Source: Astropecten irregularis
Taxonomy: Eukaryota > Echinodermata > Asteroidea > Paxillosida > Astropectinidae
Length of the DNA: 64,000 nucleotides
NCBI GenBank assembly: GCA_963971285.1
Contig: OZ020248.1
Location: 6,634,001-6,698,000 of the forward strand
Direction of reading: 5' to 3'
Shown: one piece after another, positions 53,490-64,000 of the stretch
How positions within the stretch are numbered: position 1 is the first letter of the stretch
How the letters are laid out: every line of letters begins with the position of its first letter
Notes under the pieces: model-generated
Databases searched by the model: none
What the model saw: the letters and a program-made list of their open reading frames with translations, nothing else
What the model was told of the DNA's origin: nothing
Position numbers and translations under genes: made by a program

Positions 53490-53790
53490 ATTAAAAAGTG
53501 AACAAAGAAAAATTGACTGGAGCGAGATTCGAACCGGCGACCTCCTGAATACCGTACAGGCGCTCTACCAACTGAGCCATCCAGCTCTACATTGGTGGTG
53601 ACCCCAATAGTCAATTATCTTTGTTCGTTTGGCAGTCAGAAGCCATGAAACCACTCACACACCGCCATACACCAAGGATCGTTTCAATGATACACCTAGC
53701 AATGCTGCAACCTGGGAACGGTACATGGTGGATCACTCAAAGCGGATACGGCTTTTTAATTAATATAATCAGTTTCCCTTGTGGTTATTT
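53490..53790 (-). mobile_element. Full-length tRNA-like SINE (reverse), well preserved
   Basis: On the minus strand, the leading block (GAGTGATCCACCATGTACCG region) is followed by GGATGGCTCAGTTGGTAGAG, then GGTCGCCGGTTCGAATCTCG and the tail TTTTTCTTTGTTCACTTTTT. The head pairs into most of a cloverleaf. The anticodon-loop position 33 is C rather than T and the T-arm is weak, so it is a SINE head and not a tRNA gene. Confidence 0.8.
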
Positions 53791-55535
53791 GACGATTTTG
53801 TTATTATTAAGACAGACTTGATTAATTTGACATGAAATAGAGGTATGTCCCTGAGCCACGTCTAATATTAGATAAGAAACCTCCTCTCCACTTGGCAGAA
53901 AATTATTGATGTTGTTATCCTCCGGATAAGCCAACAACTTATAGTAGCAGGAAGCTGAGAATTGATTGCCAATAGTAGAAGGAGGAATTACGGCTACTCA
54001 AGAAGTGTCAAGGTGAAAACTGGGACCAAACCAAGCCTGCAAGACCAAACCATAACCGTGCCGTAACCATCCCTGTGGCATGCATGGCATATTCCCAGTC
54101 AAATGACAAATGTATCACCTCGGACAGATTCCATGATGACGCTTCCGTCTGAATGTCATTAATCAACTCCTTCCCTCCTCCCAACCCCAACTAGAAATAA
54201 AAATTCCCCCTGCCATGCTGGGATTGAAGGCCAGGCCGAGTCCAACAGAAGGAAATCATCTTGATCAAGCTTCAGACCCGTGGTCTTTGATGGTCACAAC
54301 CCCAATCTACCCGGTCGTTGACGTCACAGACGGTCATTCACAAATTACATCCATGCATTCTTGCGAAAGTTGATACAGTACAAAATGAGTACATGTATGA
54401 GCATCCACCGACAGACCGACAGACCGACCGTCCCCTGGTAACGCGGAACTGTCAGGGGCATCAACCGGATAAAGTTTATAAAATGACGGCATACCGTGAT
54501 ATCACGACTGTCTCCCCACACCTCCTCTCCACAAATGATGGACGAAGACAAAATATCATCCACAGTCGCCATTTTATCACTTCATGTTTCTTGCAATTTT
54601 TGGAGAAAAAAAATGAAATCCCATCAATATATTGAACCGAGGACATGGCATGACATTTTTTGCGCTGTATAGGAAAGATCAAAGGAATGATCTCGATGGC
54701 TACTGAGTGGGAGGGGAGAGGGGGAATCCCGACTTATCCCGTGTGCGTCAGGATTGACGTCCAAATATTGCAAGGATGAAATATAAACAAGGACAAATTA
54801 CTTTGGAAACGATTCCACATTGGCACAAATAATTGGACATCATACAATGTCAATGGTTGGAAACTCAGTGTCCAGAAAAAAACTGCCACACACTAAGCAA
54901 GCATGCAACTAATTGGATTATCTAACAAAAACAAACAAGGAAATTCCAATCTCTACATCACTCTACCATAGTGTACAGTGTTTTGTTTTCACTTTTCAAT
55001 AACATTTATAGAGTGAAGTGAAAAAAGCTGGTCAAGGGAAAGTTGCACGCCTGACAAACAGAATGCCAACATGATTTCCTTTGTGAGTTTGCTGTGTGAC
55101 AAGCAGCAACACATTTTTCATACAATCAATTAATGCACAGTACATGCACATATAAAAAAATCATTGAAAATGTGTGATAAACATATTAAACGCATAGTGT
55201 TTTTTTTCATGCATATACACCATTTACAGTACATATATACATTTACACCATAGAATCTTTTAATTAATACAATGAAATGTCATTGTGCCAATTTGATGCA
55301 GAAAATAAGGATTTGTTCTTTTGCCAGGCAGTTTTACGAGTAAACTTCCTTAAAGGAAACTATCGTAAAGTACCCCCGAACCCCGGTACATGTACATGTA
55401 TATTTATAGATAGCATGTAGTTTGTCTATACTGCATGTACAGTACACACATCATTTCAAGTTGGATATTTATCAAGCCATGTACACCTTGTCCAATCTTA
55501 ACAGTACAGTGGCCTAAAAGGACAGCACAACATTG
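53791..55535. other. 1.7 kb without a recognised gene
   Basis: A short CCGACAGA tandem run lies at about 54,407-54,430. Sequence around 54,230-54,400 is less AT-rich and unique and might be conserved non-coding DNA. No exon was supported. Confidence 0.5.
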
Positions 55536-55878
55536 GTAAAGGTGACAGAGCACCAGCACGCTGCTCATAATTCGATTTATCATGGAATACAAACAAGCCT
55601 GTGAAATTTACAGCTCAATTGATCATTGGAAACAGTAGCAAACAGCGAAAAACCGTTGCAATTGTTACGCCAAATTACAGTGTATGAGGGAATAGCTGTC
55701 TCATTTTTGATCTTTAGATGTTTTCGTGTTTGGTTTCACTCTTTTCTGGATAAATACAGCATTTCAGGCAGAAATATTTTTACAGTTTGTTTCTACCATA
55801 ACCATCTTTATACCCTGTAAGTTATATAAAATCTGTGAACATTTCTGTTTTGGTTTGTTACCAATATGCCCTTTTAAC
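55536..55878. mobile_element. TTAA-family element (diverged ends)
   Basis: From GGTAAAGGTGACAGAGCACC to GTTACCAATATGCCCTTTTAA. It contains the reversed landmarks CTGGATAAATACAGCATTTC and TTTCTACCATAACCATCTTT. Confidence 0.65.
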
Positions 55879-56518
55879 CCTCAGGCAATATACTAGATCA
55901 AAATACTTCTGAATGGGTTGTTGTGGGTTTCCCGATTGTTGACAAGTTCGTCCACTTTGTTGGCGCAAGCACTCAATAACAAATGCAGAGAGAAATTGAG
56001 CCAAATAGCAACAAGGAGAAACCTTGGCCGTACCTTGTTTGTAATTTGATGGTTCGGAAATCAAGTACCACTGAATAAAGTTTAACAATGCTGTGACCTT
56101 TCCTAAGTGCCAAAAATAGTATCACTGAAATGTTGTATGACATCTGCACACACAGTGCACTGTATCCTGGTATTTTCCTATCAAGTACATGTACATGAAG
56201 CCGTATAATTTAACAGTGACAATTATTTCTCAATAATGAGTCGGCATCTGTCTAACTTGCTTCTGGCAAAGCAATGCATCATGTCAAGATGGGGTCCTTA
56301 ACTTGCAATTTATCAACATCAAATGTTTTCCCTTTGCCATTTGAAAATGAGATACAATAATATAAAATGATAGGCAACATATTAATATAAAGCTATATTA
56401 CGAGGTCTGCCTTGCACATCTTTCCAATAGAAAAAAAAAAAAACAGAATAAAAATTATTCCCTTCAAACTTTATTTTCGTATTAGGCTGGTACGTGAATC
56501 ATAAACTGTACATGTACA
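55879..56518. other. No gene recognised
   Basis: AT-rich unique sequence. No named repeat or exon. Confidence 0.5.
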
Positions 56519-56519
56519 G

Positions 56520-56825
56520 TGCCCAATTTCATGGAATCTATTACCGTTTAATAGCAAAAATTCTTCGCTTATGGTAGCAGATTTTGTTTGCTTACGTACA
56601 TATTTCACAGGAGTGTTTTCTTTTTGGTAACGGTAAGCAAGAAATTTCTGCAGAATGCATATCACAGCACGTTAGCAGAAAATAACTAAGTAGTTACCCT
56701 AGAAATTCTTCGCTAACCGAAAGTCTTGCTTACGGATTCCATGAAATACACTGTTCATGTAGGTTTCATGCTTAGCAGTGCCTGTAAGCATAAAATAGGC
56801 CGTAACGGATTCAATGACATTGGGT
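56520..56825. mobile_element. Inverted-repeat element, GCCCAATTTCATGGAATC family
   Basis: The left end is TGCCCAATTTCATGGAATCT and the right end CGTAACGGATTCAATGACATTGGG. The interior matches the 6,139-6,430 copy (TTTGGTAACGGTAAGCAAGA, TGCAGAATGCATATCA). Confidence 0.78.
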
Positions 56826-57560
56826 GCAGAACATTATTTTATCTGAATTTTGGACAGAATTTCTTCTCTTTTTTTCAGAGATGTGAATGTTAAAACAAAT
56901 CTTATGAACGGTGTTGGCAGAAAAATGTGCTTATAGTATACTGTATAAACCTTTTACATATATAGGCTATATGTGAATATTAGCCTACATATCACTTCCA
57001 GCAATGAAACATGTACATGTGTACCATTAAGTGTGAAGCGTGACTAATATAAAGTAATGTAGGCCTGTCACTAATGCATGATGTGTGTGTGTGTTGGGGG
57101 GGGGGGGGAGGGAGGCTGAGTAAAAAACATCACAGCATTGACAGGAAATACAAAGGTTCTGAATTATATGGGTAATTCTAATGACAAATTGGATTTGAAG
57201 GCGCTGGTGTGCATCCATGGATGTAATGTCTTCACGTATAACCCACTGTTGAGCCATTTCGTATATTCTACGTTTTTGCATCTGATAAAAACAGGAAACA
57301 GTAGAGCTAGTGTACCAGTGATCAATTTGTAGTCATAGCAACAGAGAATCAGGATGAGACATATCATATATGGATGTTAAAGACTGGTCTTGATGGACAA
57401 ATTTGAATGCTACTGATTACCAGGGAACTTAACTACACGTACATTACTATATTGTAATCATCCCATTTCTTTTGTCTGCAATGATCCATATAATCATATT
57501 AACTTTGACCCATTTAGACATACATGATAGAGGAACGTTTTATACCGGTGTTTCACTATT

Positions 57561-58604
57561 TAGGTGTTCGGGTTCAAGCCGAACACCTATTGTTATTGTT
57601 CGATTTTTTTTTTTTCTTTTTATTTTTTTCTTTTATTTTTTTTCTGCCCAAACTTGTCTACAAGACTTCTACATGACAGTTACAAGATATTGACTTGAAA
57701 CTTGGTGGGAACTTCGGTCATGATGTCAAGTTGTATCTAGAACAATGACGTCATGATTACGTCATCGGGTATCAAATTACATACGTTTTTAGGAAAAACT
57801 TTGGTGCTCTATAACTCGAGAACCACATGACCTACGATATTGGTATTTACATATGTTACTCAACACGTGAATGTCAACAATTAATATATTCAGTGTTGTG
57901 TACAAATGACCTTCACTTCCGGTATTACCGGAAGTTGAAGTTTGACTCAAAATAACTCGAAAACGGAAGGATTTGGGCGCATAAAACCTCTCTGGGTAAA
58001 TGATAGAGTAGGTCTTAAGCTTTCAGAAAATATAAATGATGACGTCATACGGGCTGTATAGCGCCCTCTACGGCGGATTAAAGATATACAGTGATTACGT
58101 AATCCAAAAGTAAACAACGGATTTCCGCCAAATTTAGTCAGTATGAAGTACTAATGCACCTTGACATATGTGTGAAGTTTGAAATCTGTGACGTCATTCA
58201 ACCGGAAGTTATGCATTTTTAAAGGAACATGATGTTATTATTCAAATACTGTTTATTTGGTAATTACATGACGTAAATCAGTGCAAATTGCAAATTGTTT
58301 ACATCGTACGCATTCGATGATTTCTGCAAATTTTCAGTTGTTTGTGTTTGTGAACTAAACGGAAGTTATCGTCCGGGCAATTTTACATTATTTAAAGGTG
58401 ACACGATTTTCTATACGCTATCAGTCAGTGTACATGTACGAATACACTGCAATCAGCATGATCAGTATTTGCTCAGTCACACAGTTTAATGTGCATTTCA
58501 ATAATTATGCCATACATGCGTTCCATCAAACATTCTCATAACAGTTCCAGTACGAAATGAGACCCCGAACACCTAGTGGTTGTTCCCACAACCACAATGT
58601 CTAG
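57561..58604. mobile_element. 1-kb non-coding element with end hairpins and repeated TGACGTCA motifs
   Basis: The left end is a perfect hairpin, TAGGTGTTCGG facing CCGAACACCTA (57,561-57,589). CCGAACACCTA recurs at 58,565-58,575. It is followed by a second hairpin (GTGGTTGT TCCC ACAACCAC, 58,576-58,595) and CTAG five bases later. A T/C-rich tract follows the left hairpin (57,603-57,645). The interior holds three TGACGTCA (57,746, 58,040, 58,189), a TTACGTCA and several CGGAAG motifs. There is no coding frame. A 3' hairpin followed by CTAG resembles Helitron/Helentron termini, but the assignment is uncertain. Only one copy lies in the window. Confidence 0.55.
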
Positions 58605-58611
58605 TTTACCT

Positions 58612-59154
58612 TTTTTTTTTTAGGCTTTTAATGTAGTTTTCTCAAACATTACATTATTTCTGACAGAAATATTTCAGAGGGACAATGATTTTTAGTGAGG
58701 TTTTACATGTAGATAAATGTAATTTAAGCTTTTGGACCATAATTAAACAATGTTTTGTTTTCTTTAACATAACTTATCAGTCCTACAATGTACATGTACA
58801 TGTACTGCCTTCTATTTGTAATAATTTTCCATGTACACAGCACTTTCAGCACTTACTTACCACAGCTAGCCAATAAGCAAATACTGCTTTATCATTGGGT
58901 ACTTTTAGAAAAAACCTTTGATATTTGTGGAAACCTAGCCGTGTCTGTTTAATCTGCTGGCAATTTGTCGCATTACCAAACATTTCCCACAATCAAGCAG
59001 GCTTTGGGCAATTTAGGATGCACACATATGCAATGAATCCAAGTCCTTGGGCCAGACATTATTCAAATTTAATTAGCAAATGGTTCTAATTGACACCAAG
59101 CACGAACTGTACACTGAGCTTGTGTATAGTATACGGCGTGTTTTAATTAAGCGA
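58612..59154. other. Unique sequence, possible regulatory block
   Basis: About 58,940-59,110 is repeat-free and includes CAAATTTAATTAGCAAATGG and TTCTAATTGACACC, homeodomain-type sites. No exon was supported. Confidence 0.35.
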
Positions 59155-59583
59155 CGGTGGTAGACATCACACTTTGGCCTTGTTGATACGACAAGTCTTC
59201 ATTAGCTTATAACTGTACACCGACTTTCTTTACACATTGTAGGTATACTGGTGCCATGTAATAACAACATCGCTTGGTTTTTATTCGTCCTGACTGCCAC
59301 CTCTGCTTCATACCTCAGTCTTCATATTAAACTTCCTTTCCTATCATTCCTGATTAATTCTGCTTCTAATTCGGTGGTAGACATCACACTTTGGCCTTGT
59401 TGATACGACAAGTCTTCATTAGCTTATAACTGTACACCGACTTTCTTTACACATTGTAGGTATACTGGTGCCATGTAATAACAACATCGCTTGGTTTTTA
59501 TTCGTCCTGACTGCCACCTCTGCTTCATACCTCAGTCTTCATATTAAACTTCCTTTCCTATCATTCCTGATTAATTCTGCTTC
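59155..59583. repeat. Exact tandem duplication, 217-bp period
   Basis: The segment starting CGGTGGTAGACATCACACTT occurs at 59,155 and again at 59,372. I find the two copies identical over about 212 bp, up to CTGATTAATTCTGCTTC. There is no coding content. Identity implies a very recent event or an assembly artefact. Confidence 0.95.
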
Positions 59584-61384
59584 CGAGTAAATTGGCGTCT
59601 GGCGGATAACAAGTTTCCAAAATAAACTCATCAATCTCAACTTCAAGGGCTAATTTGTAATTTTGAGCTCCGCAAATTAAAGAAAAATCATTGCCGCTAT
59701 GCCAAGAAAAACGTTGCCTTGGCACCTGTTTTCGGTTTTATAACGAGCTCCAATGCAAGGACGTGTCAATGCGACTAATCAGCATTTAATCAGGATTACT
59801 TGTAGCTCATTCATTATCCAGTTGCTCGCCCCGAGGCGGTGTTCAAACTTGTCAAAAACAATGACAACTTCAAATACATGTTGATGAATTTAACATACAC
59901 CTTTGTCGCATTCCCCTGACTACTCTTGCCCACTTCTATCCTCCCTTTATGGTTTCCCTGCCTTATTGCATGTTTTCCCTGTTCCCCATTTTCCCGCATT
60001 TTGTAGTGATCCTGTCATCCATTTGTGTGTGTCTATACTTGCATACTCTTGTCCTCCAGTCTTTGAGAAAGATCTTGCTAGATCAAATGTTAGCACCAGC
60101 TTGGGAAGGCCTTAGCTTCTATAATGGTTGTGAAGTCCTGATGACAATGGTGTTATTACAGAATTTCCTAGAAAACTTAAGTTGTACGAAATTGATGGTT
60201 TTCAAATTGCTTCTTCTGCTCAGCATCCAGCAATCGACAAGAGCTCTTGATCTTTGAACGAGTGCCATCTCTATACCTCATGCTACACTTTGTTGCATAT
60301 TAAAAAAGAAATAACCCGTGGCAAATGGCTGCAAGTCCTGCTCTTACACCAGCTGTTGATAGTTTGGCAAAGTGATGAATCTTTTAACTAGCCCAGTGTG
60401 GCTCCTCCCTCCAGAGTAAACGACTAAATTTTATGGCTGCTCATTTTTTTTCCAAACAGTTCTGAGAAAAGTTGTCCTCCTCCAGACATGCATCCGAGCA
60501 GACTCACCGTCCATTGCTTTTCACTCTTGGCAATCTTTAAAATGTCAGAGGTTCTGAATTGTGTTGTTTTAATCGGTAATAAAAAGATTATGCCCACACT
60601 AAAACACTTTTTTCACATTTCAAACGAGACCGAGCACAATATGGCGATGTCCACTAGTAATCCAGTCATTTCTTAAGCTCTTGCCTTTACAGTGAATCAA
60701 CTTGTTCTTTTTTTTTCCATTCAGTGTTCACCGTTAGCTTTTAACATACAAATGTAAAAGTGTCATGCTCCATTTAAACATATTAACATGAGAATGGGTT
60801 ATGTACAGTACTCTGTATTAATGAGTTATGTGGGACGGTACATGTATAGTTACAAATAGACGTGCAAGCTTAAGAATGTTCGGCCATTCACTGGCGCAAT
60901 CCGATCTGCCTAATACGCGTAGGTTAACGTAGTTTATGAACCCCCGCCGAGGTGAGTTAGAGTGCAGAGACACAACGTCCAAGATCCTCGCTAAACCTGG
61001 ACATCCAGGGATGACTATTCCTAGAGAAAGGGGTAGTTGAAATGCTACACAAACAGGCGCTGCACAGTTGCTGGCAGTAGAGGAATTAAGCAATTTATTA
61101 GCATTTTTAACTCTAACTCTCTCTCTTCATGGGATGTCATCACTGCCAGAACTTTTTAGAGAGGGACTTGGAAATTTACCACATCGGCATAAAAGCTCTG
61201 AAACTGACCTTGCACTGCATATTGCGTACACCTTAGGCCCATGTCACATGAGGCAACTTTTACAGGCAACCAACTACACATCATGCAAGATGAAAACCTT
61301 GCTGGTACAAAAGTCATTTTTCTGGAAGTTTCTCACTATCTCCAAGAAAATGAAATTTGGAAGATGAATGTTATTTCTTCTTGG
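59584..61384. other. 1.8 kb without a supported gene
   Basis: Open frames around 59,900-60,260 (plus strand) and 60,818-61,093 (minus strand) are short, show no domain and have no splice context. No member of the repeat families was recognised. Confidence 0.5.
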
Positions 61385-61555
61385 AGATTGCCTGGAACGT
61401 TTTATAAGAATGATTGAGTCATTTTCTCCTGACTCAGATGTCCGACTGAGCTCAAATTTTTTACAGGATTATCATTTCATGTGCATGCTGGATCAGGGCA
61501 AAGTGTGAGTGCTGTTCTGTGACTGTTACAAATCATGTATTATACCTTTAACATA
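61385..61555. mobile_element. TTAA-family fragment (right half)
   Basis: It contains CTCCTGACTCAGATGTCCGA, TTCATGTGCATGCTGGATCA and the right end AATCATGTATTATACCTTTAA. Confidence 0.65.
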
Positions 61556-62054
61556 CTAGTCGCTAGCATTTTGAATACATGTACAACATTTCAATTACTC
61601 CCACGGTGAGTCCCACTGCAGTATTCAATGACAGTCACATCAGAAAGCACAGCAGGTGCATCTAATGACAGGGGATGCGCAGCCAAATGTCACAGAGCTC
61701 TAGGCGCACAGTCAGGAAGGCAATCCCAGGGTTCACAAGAGTAAAAGTAGAGAGTACCGAGTACCGGGCAGCAACATCATCAAACATGTGATTCACTGCG
61801 ACACAAGTGTCCGTCACCGACTGACGTAGGGCTCTTTTCGAGTGAAGACGGTAAAAACAACCGCAAGACAACAAAGATCAACAGTACCTCATCAGTGTGA
61901 CATTGCCTTCTCCTTTTTAACGACGCAAGATGGTGTTGGCTCAAAGCCCTGGCGACGATGTCAAACAGCCAAACAAATCAAGCCCAATTCCTTGTCTACA
62001 TGCAACTGTAGGCTTACAGCTTGCACCATGTCAATAACATTTTCTCAATCTTAT
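61556..62054. other. No gene recognised
   Basis: Unique, moderately GC-balanced sequence. No exon could be supported. Confidence 0.5.
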
Positions 62055-62370
62055 CTTAAAGAGCAAATTGGCTGGAACAGGATTCAAACTTGTGACACCG
62101 GAATACCACACTGGTGCTCTACCAACTGAGCTAGCCAGCCCTACATCTGGGGCCGGATTGTTTCAAGAATGCGATCAGTGATCCTGCTGATCGGGATCCC
62201 ATTTTTAGCGTATCCTGCATGGGACATGGATTTGCAAGATCACTGATTGCGTGCCTGAAACAAACAGGCCCGTATATATGTTGGCGGTGTCCCTAATAGT
62301 CAATTATCTTTGATCGAATGCCAGTCAGAAGCCATGAAGCCGCTCACATACCACTCTAGCAATAGATATG
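62055..62370 (-). mobile_element. tRNA-like SINE (reverse) split by a PIF/Harbinger-like element
   Basis: The reverse SINE head (ATTGGCTGGAACAGGATTCA ... CTACCAACTGAGCTAGCCAG) is interrupted at about 62,149-62,271 by the GGGCCTGTTTG family (GGATTGTTTCAAGAATGCGA ... GTGCCTGAAACAAACAGGCCC). It resumes at TATATGTTGGCGGTGTCCCT. The 53,490-53,790 copy shows the uninterrupted order. Confidence 0.8.
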
Positions 62371-62439
62371 CTTTCGTTTAGATTTAAGCCAACAGTACTC
62401 AATGCTGCACCTCTCAAAAAACCATACTACAGTATTGTA

Positions 62440-62585
62440 AAACTGTTTAGCCTTCGATAAAGATCCTGCAAGGATTGAAATGTGTCAGGCCCTCCTAACT
62501 CAAAGCATTTTATAAATTTCAGGTCATTATTTTGGCTGATGAGCAGTTTGTAGCAGTTTATTACTTTTTATTACAGTTTTTTTAA
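62440..62585 (-). mobile_element. GCTTGGAGTTAGGAGGGCC-family copy (reverse)
   Basis: CAGGCCCTCCTAACTCAAAGC is followed by ATTATTTTGGCTGATGAGCA, the reverse of the 33,507 copy. It also includes AAAGATCCTGCAAGGATTGA. Confidence 0.65.
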
Positions 62586-63288
62586 AACCATGCACCACCT
62601 CACCTGTTCACTGAACAACCAACATTTGTCTAAATTCTGAAACACAAAAGTGATAGATAGGCTCTCACAATTGCTTTAAATGTACCGCTAACTTGATAAC
62701 TTAGTCTATTCAGCCTCAACTCTTCCAAATCCTGCAAATCCTCTCCGAGGATTTTCAAGGATTCACGCCAGTTGGTGTTTTAAAAGGGTTGTTTTGTTTG
62801 ACGATTTGCCAATCTATAATTAGGAAGTAATACGATTCTCGCGTGCATTGGGTATGTTTGCACTGTTTGCAAAGGCTTTGTCGGCCAACCACTTACAACT
62901 ATTGCAGATGACATTGACTTCATTTCACCATGGCAACGCCCAACCATCGCAGTTGCATCGGAAACCCCCAGGGAGTTTTTGGCCCAAAAGCGCTCCAATC
63001 CCTGTTTTTTGAGATTTCGTCTTCTAATGACGTGCCATTCCCTGAAGGCCCGAACTTATTGCCTTGCCTCCCCAATGGAGATATCAGATTATGAAAGGTC
63101 CATGTCCTATTGACGCTTTCCTCAGAGCTGAACTGGGGCATCAGCAATCTTCTCCCGACTCAAATTGCAGGTAATCCTTGTTCAGAACTGTCTTCTAGCT
63201 CAGAGATCTTGCTCCCAATCTATTTTTTTAAAACATAATTGGATCAATTTCACCCCGGACGGATCGCTACTTTCCAAGTCACTTTATA
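62586..63288. other. No gene supported
   Basis: A minus-strand open frame of 75 codons ends near 62,920. It has no recognisable family and no flanking splice sites I would trust. Confidence 0.45.
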
Positions 63289-63406
63289 GGGCGTTTGTTT
63301 CTGCATGCGATCAGTGATCTTGCAGATCCATGTCCCATGCAGGATACGCTAAAATGGGATCCGGAGCAGCAGGATCACTGATCTTGTGCCTGAAACAAAC
63401 AAGCCC
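63289..63406. mobile_element. PIF/Harbinger-like foldback element
   Basis: It starts GGGCGTTTGTTTCTGCATGC and ends GCCTGAAACAAACAAGCCC, with CTAAAATGGGATCCGG inside. TTA follows at the right edge; the left flank is TATA. Confidence 0.75.
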
Positions 63407-63847
63407 TTAAGCTTCTTAACTCTCTTTACGTCATTTTCCTTGTTTTCCCATCAATTGGCATACAAAACAAATTACAATTTAAGAAACTGAACAATAAAAA
63501 AAAAGCGATTCTGGAGAATTATTGGAAGATGAACTGAGTTTCAATTTACATCTAAGTACTCGTTACAAGTGCTGTGTTCTTGTAATTGATCTCTGAATGA
63601 TCTCTGATACTATTCAGATGTCCATTTGATGCGAGGGGATAAAAAATACAATGTACTCCCCCCAGGAATTATTTACATTTACATGTTAATGTATTAAAAT
63701 AAATAGCCCTCATCTGCCATTATTCTTTCAAGATCCTTTTATGAAATGTTCACTAAGTGATAAGAGTGTCAATTGTTGTCTGATTGCTACAGTCAACTCA
63801 TGACGTAGTAAGCACTTAAAACAACTAGATAGGCCTACTAATTGATA

Positions 63848-63967
63848 CAAGTAATAATCTGCTGCATGCAAACTGCTCATCAGCCAAAATAATGACCTGT
63901 ACTATCACTACTATGCTATGATAAAGATCCTGCAAGGATCGAAATGCGTCAGGCCCTCCTCCAAGCA
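63848..63967. mobile_element. GCTTGGAGTTAGGAGGGCC-family copy (rearranged)
   Basis: Forward AATAATCTGCTGCATGCAAA and CTCATCAGCCAAAATAATGA are followed by reverse AAAGATCCTGCAAGGATCGA and CAGGCCCTCCTCCAAGC. The middle is deleted. Confidence 0.6.
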
Positions 63968-64000
63968 GACACTAATTGAGTTTGCTCTTCTGCAATCCTG

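Noticed and set aside
53515-53595. Possible minus-strand tRNA (Thr-like)
   Set aside because: The acceptor stem pairs and a GGT-like loop exists, but position 33 is C, the T-arm mispairs and the unit continues into the SINE tail.
59900-60260. Hydrophobic open frames suggesting a membrane protein
   Set aside because: Pyrimidine-rich DNA gives Leu/Phe/Ser-rich peptides by composition. There is no start context, splice site or family match.

Overview
This window looks like nuclear DNA from an intron-rich animal, most likely a marine invertebrate deuterostome such as an echinoderm. The evidence is two conserved animal genes split into many short exons with clean splice sites, AT-rich non-coding DNA, and a very dense mix of short inverted-repeat transposons and tRNA-like SINEs. 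The phylum is my inference. Nothing in the sequence identifies the species.

Left region (1-9.56 kb): the 5' half of SNX14 (sorting nexin 14) on the minus strand. Fourteen coding exons join in one frame (1,412 nt, about 470 residues). They encode the N-terminal membrane hairpin, the PXA domain and the RGS-like domain. The PX and C-terminal nexin parts must lie beyond base 1. One intron holds an 11-bp minisatellite of roughly 0.8 kb.

Intergenic region (9.56-11.2 kb): SNX14 and HELQ are divergent (head to head). A 437-bp foldback transposon lies 24 bp upstream of the SNX14 start codon. It has 208- and 224-bp arms, a 5-nt loop and an exact 9-bp target duplication. This is the most striking object in the window.

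Middle region (11.2-22.24 kb): a complete HELQ gene (superfamily 2 DNA repair helicase) on the plus strand. It has 17 coding exons and about 1,287 codons, including all helicase motifs and the C-terminal helix-hairpin-helix region. Two introns clearly use GC donors and a third probably does.

Right region (22.24-64 kb): about 42 kb in which I find no supportable protein-coding exon. It holds many families of short transposons, several inserted into one another. These include a TTAA-flanked family, a PIF/Harbinger-like GGGCCTGTTTG family, an hAT-like 94-bp element, and a 1-kb element carrying several TGACGTCA and CGGAAG motifs. There is also an exact 217-bp tandem duplication. Unique stretches rich in TAATTA-type motifs could be regulatory DNA for a gene outside the window.

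The two genes act in unrelated processes (endosome/ER lipid contacts and DNA crosslink repair). Their only visible link is the shared upstream region.
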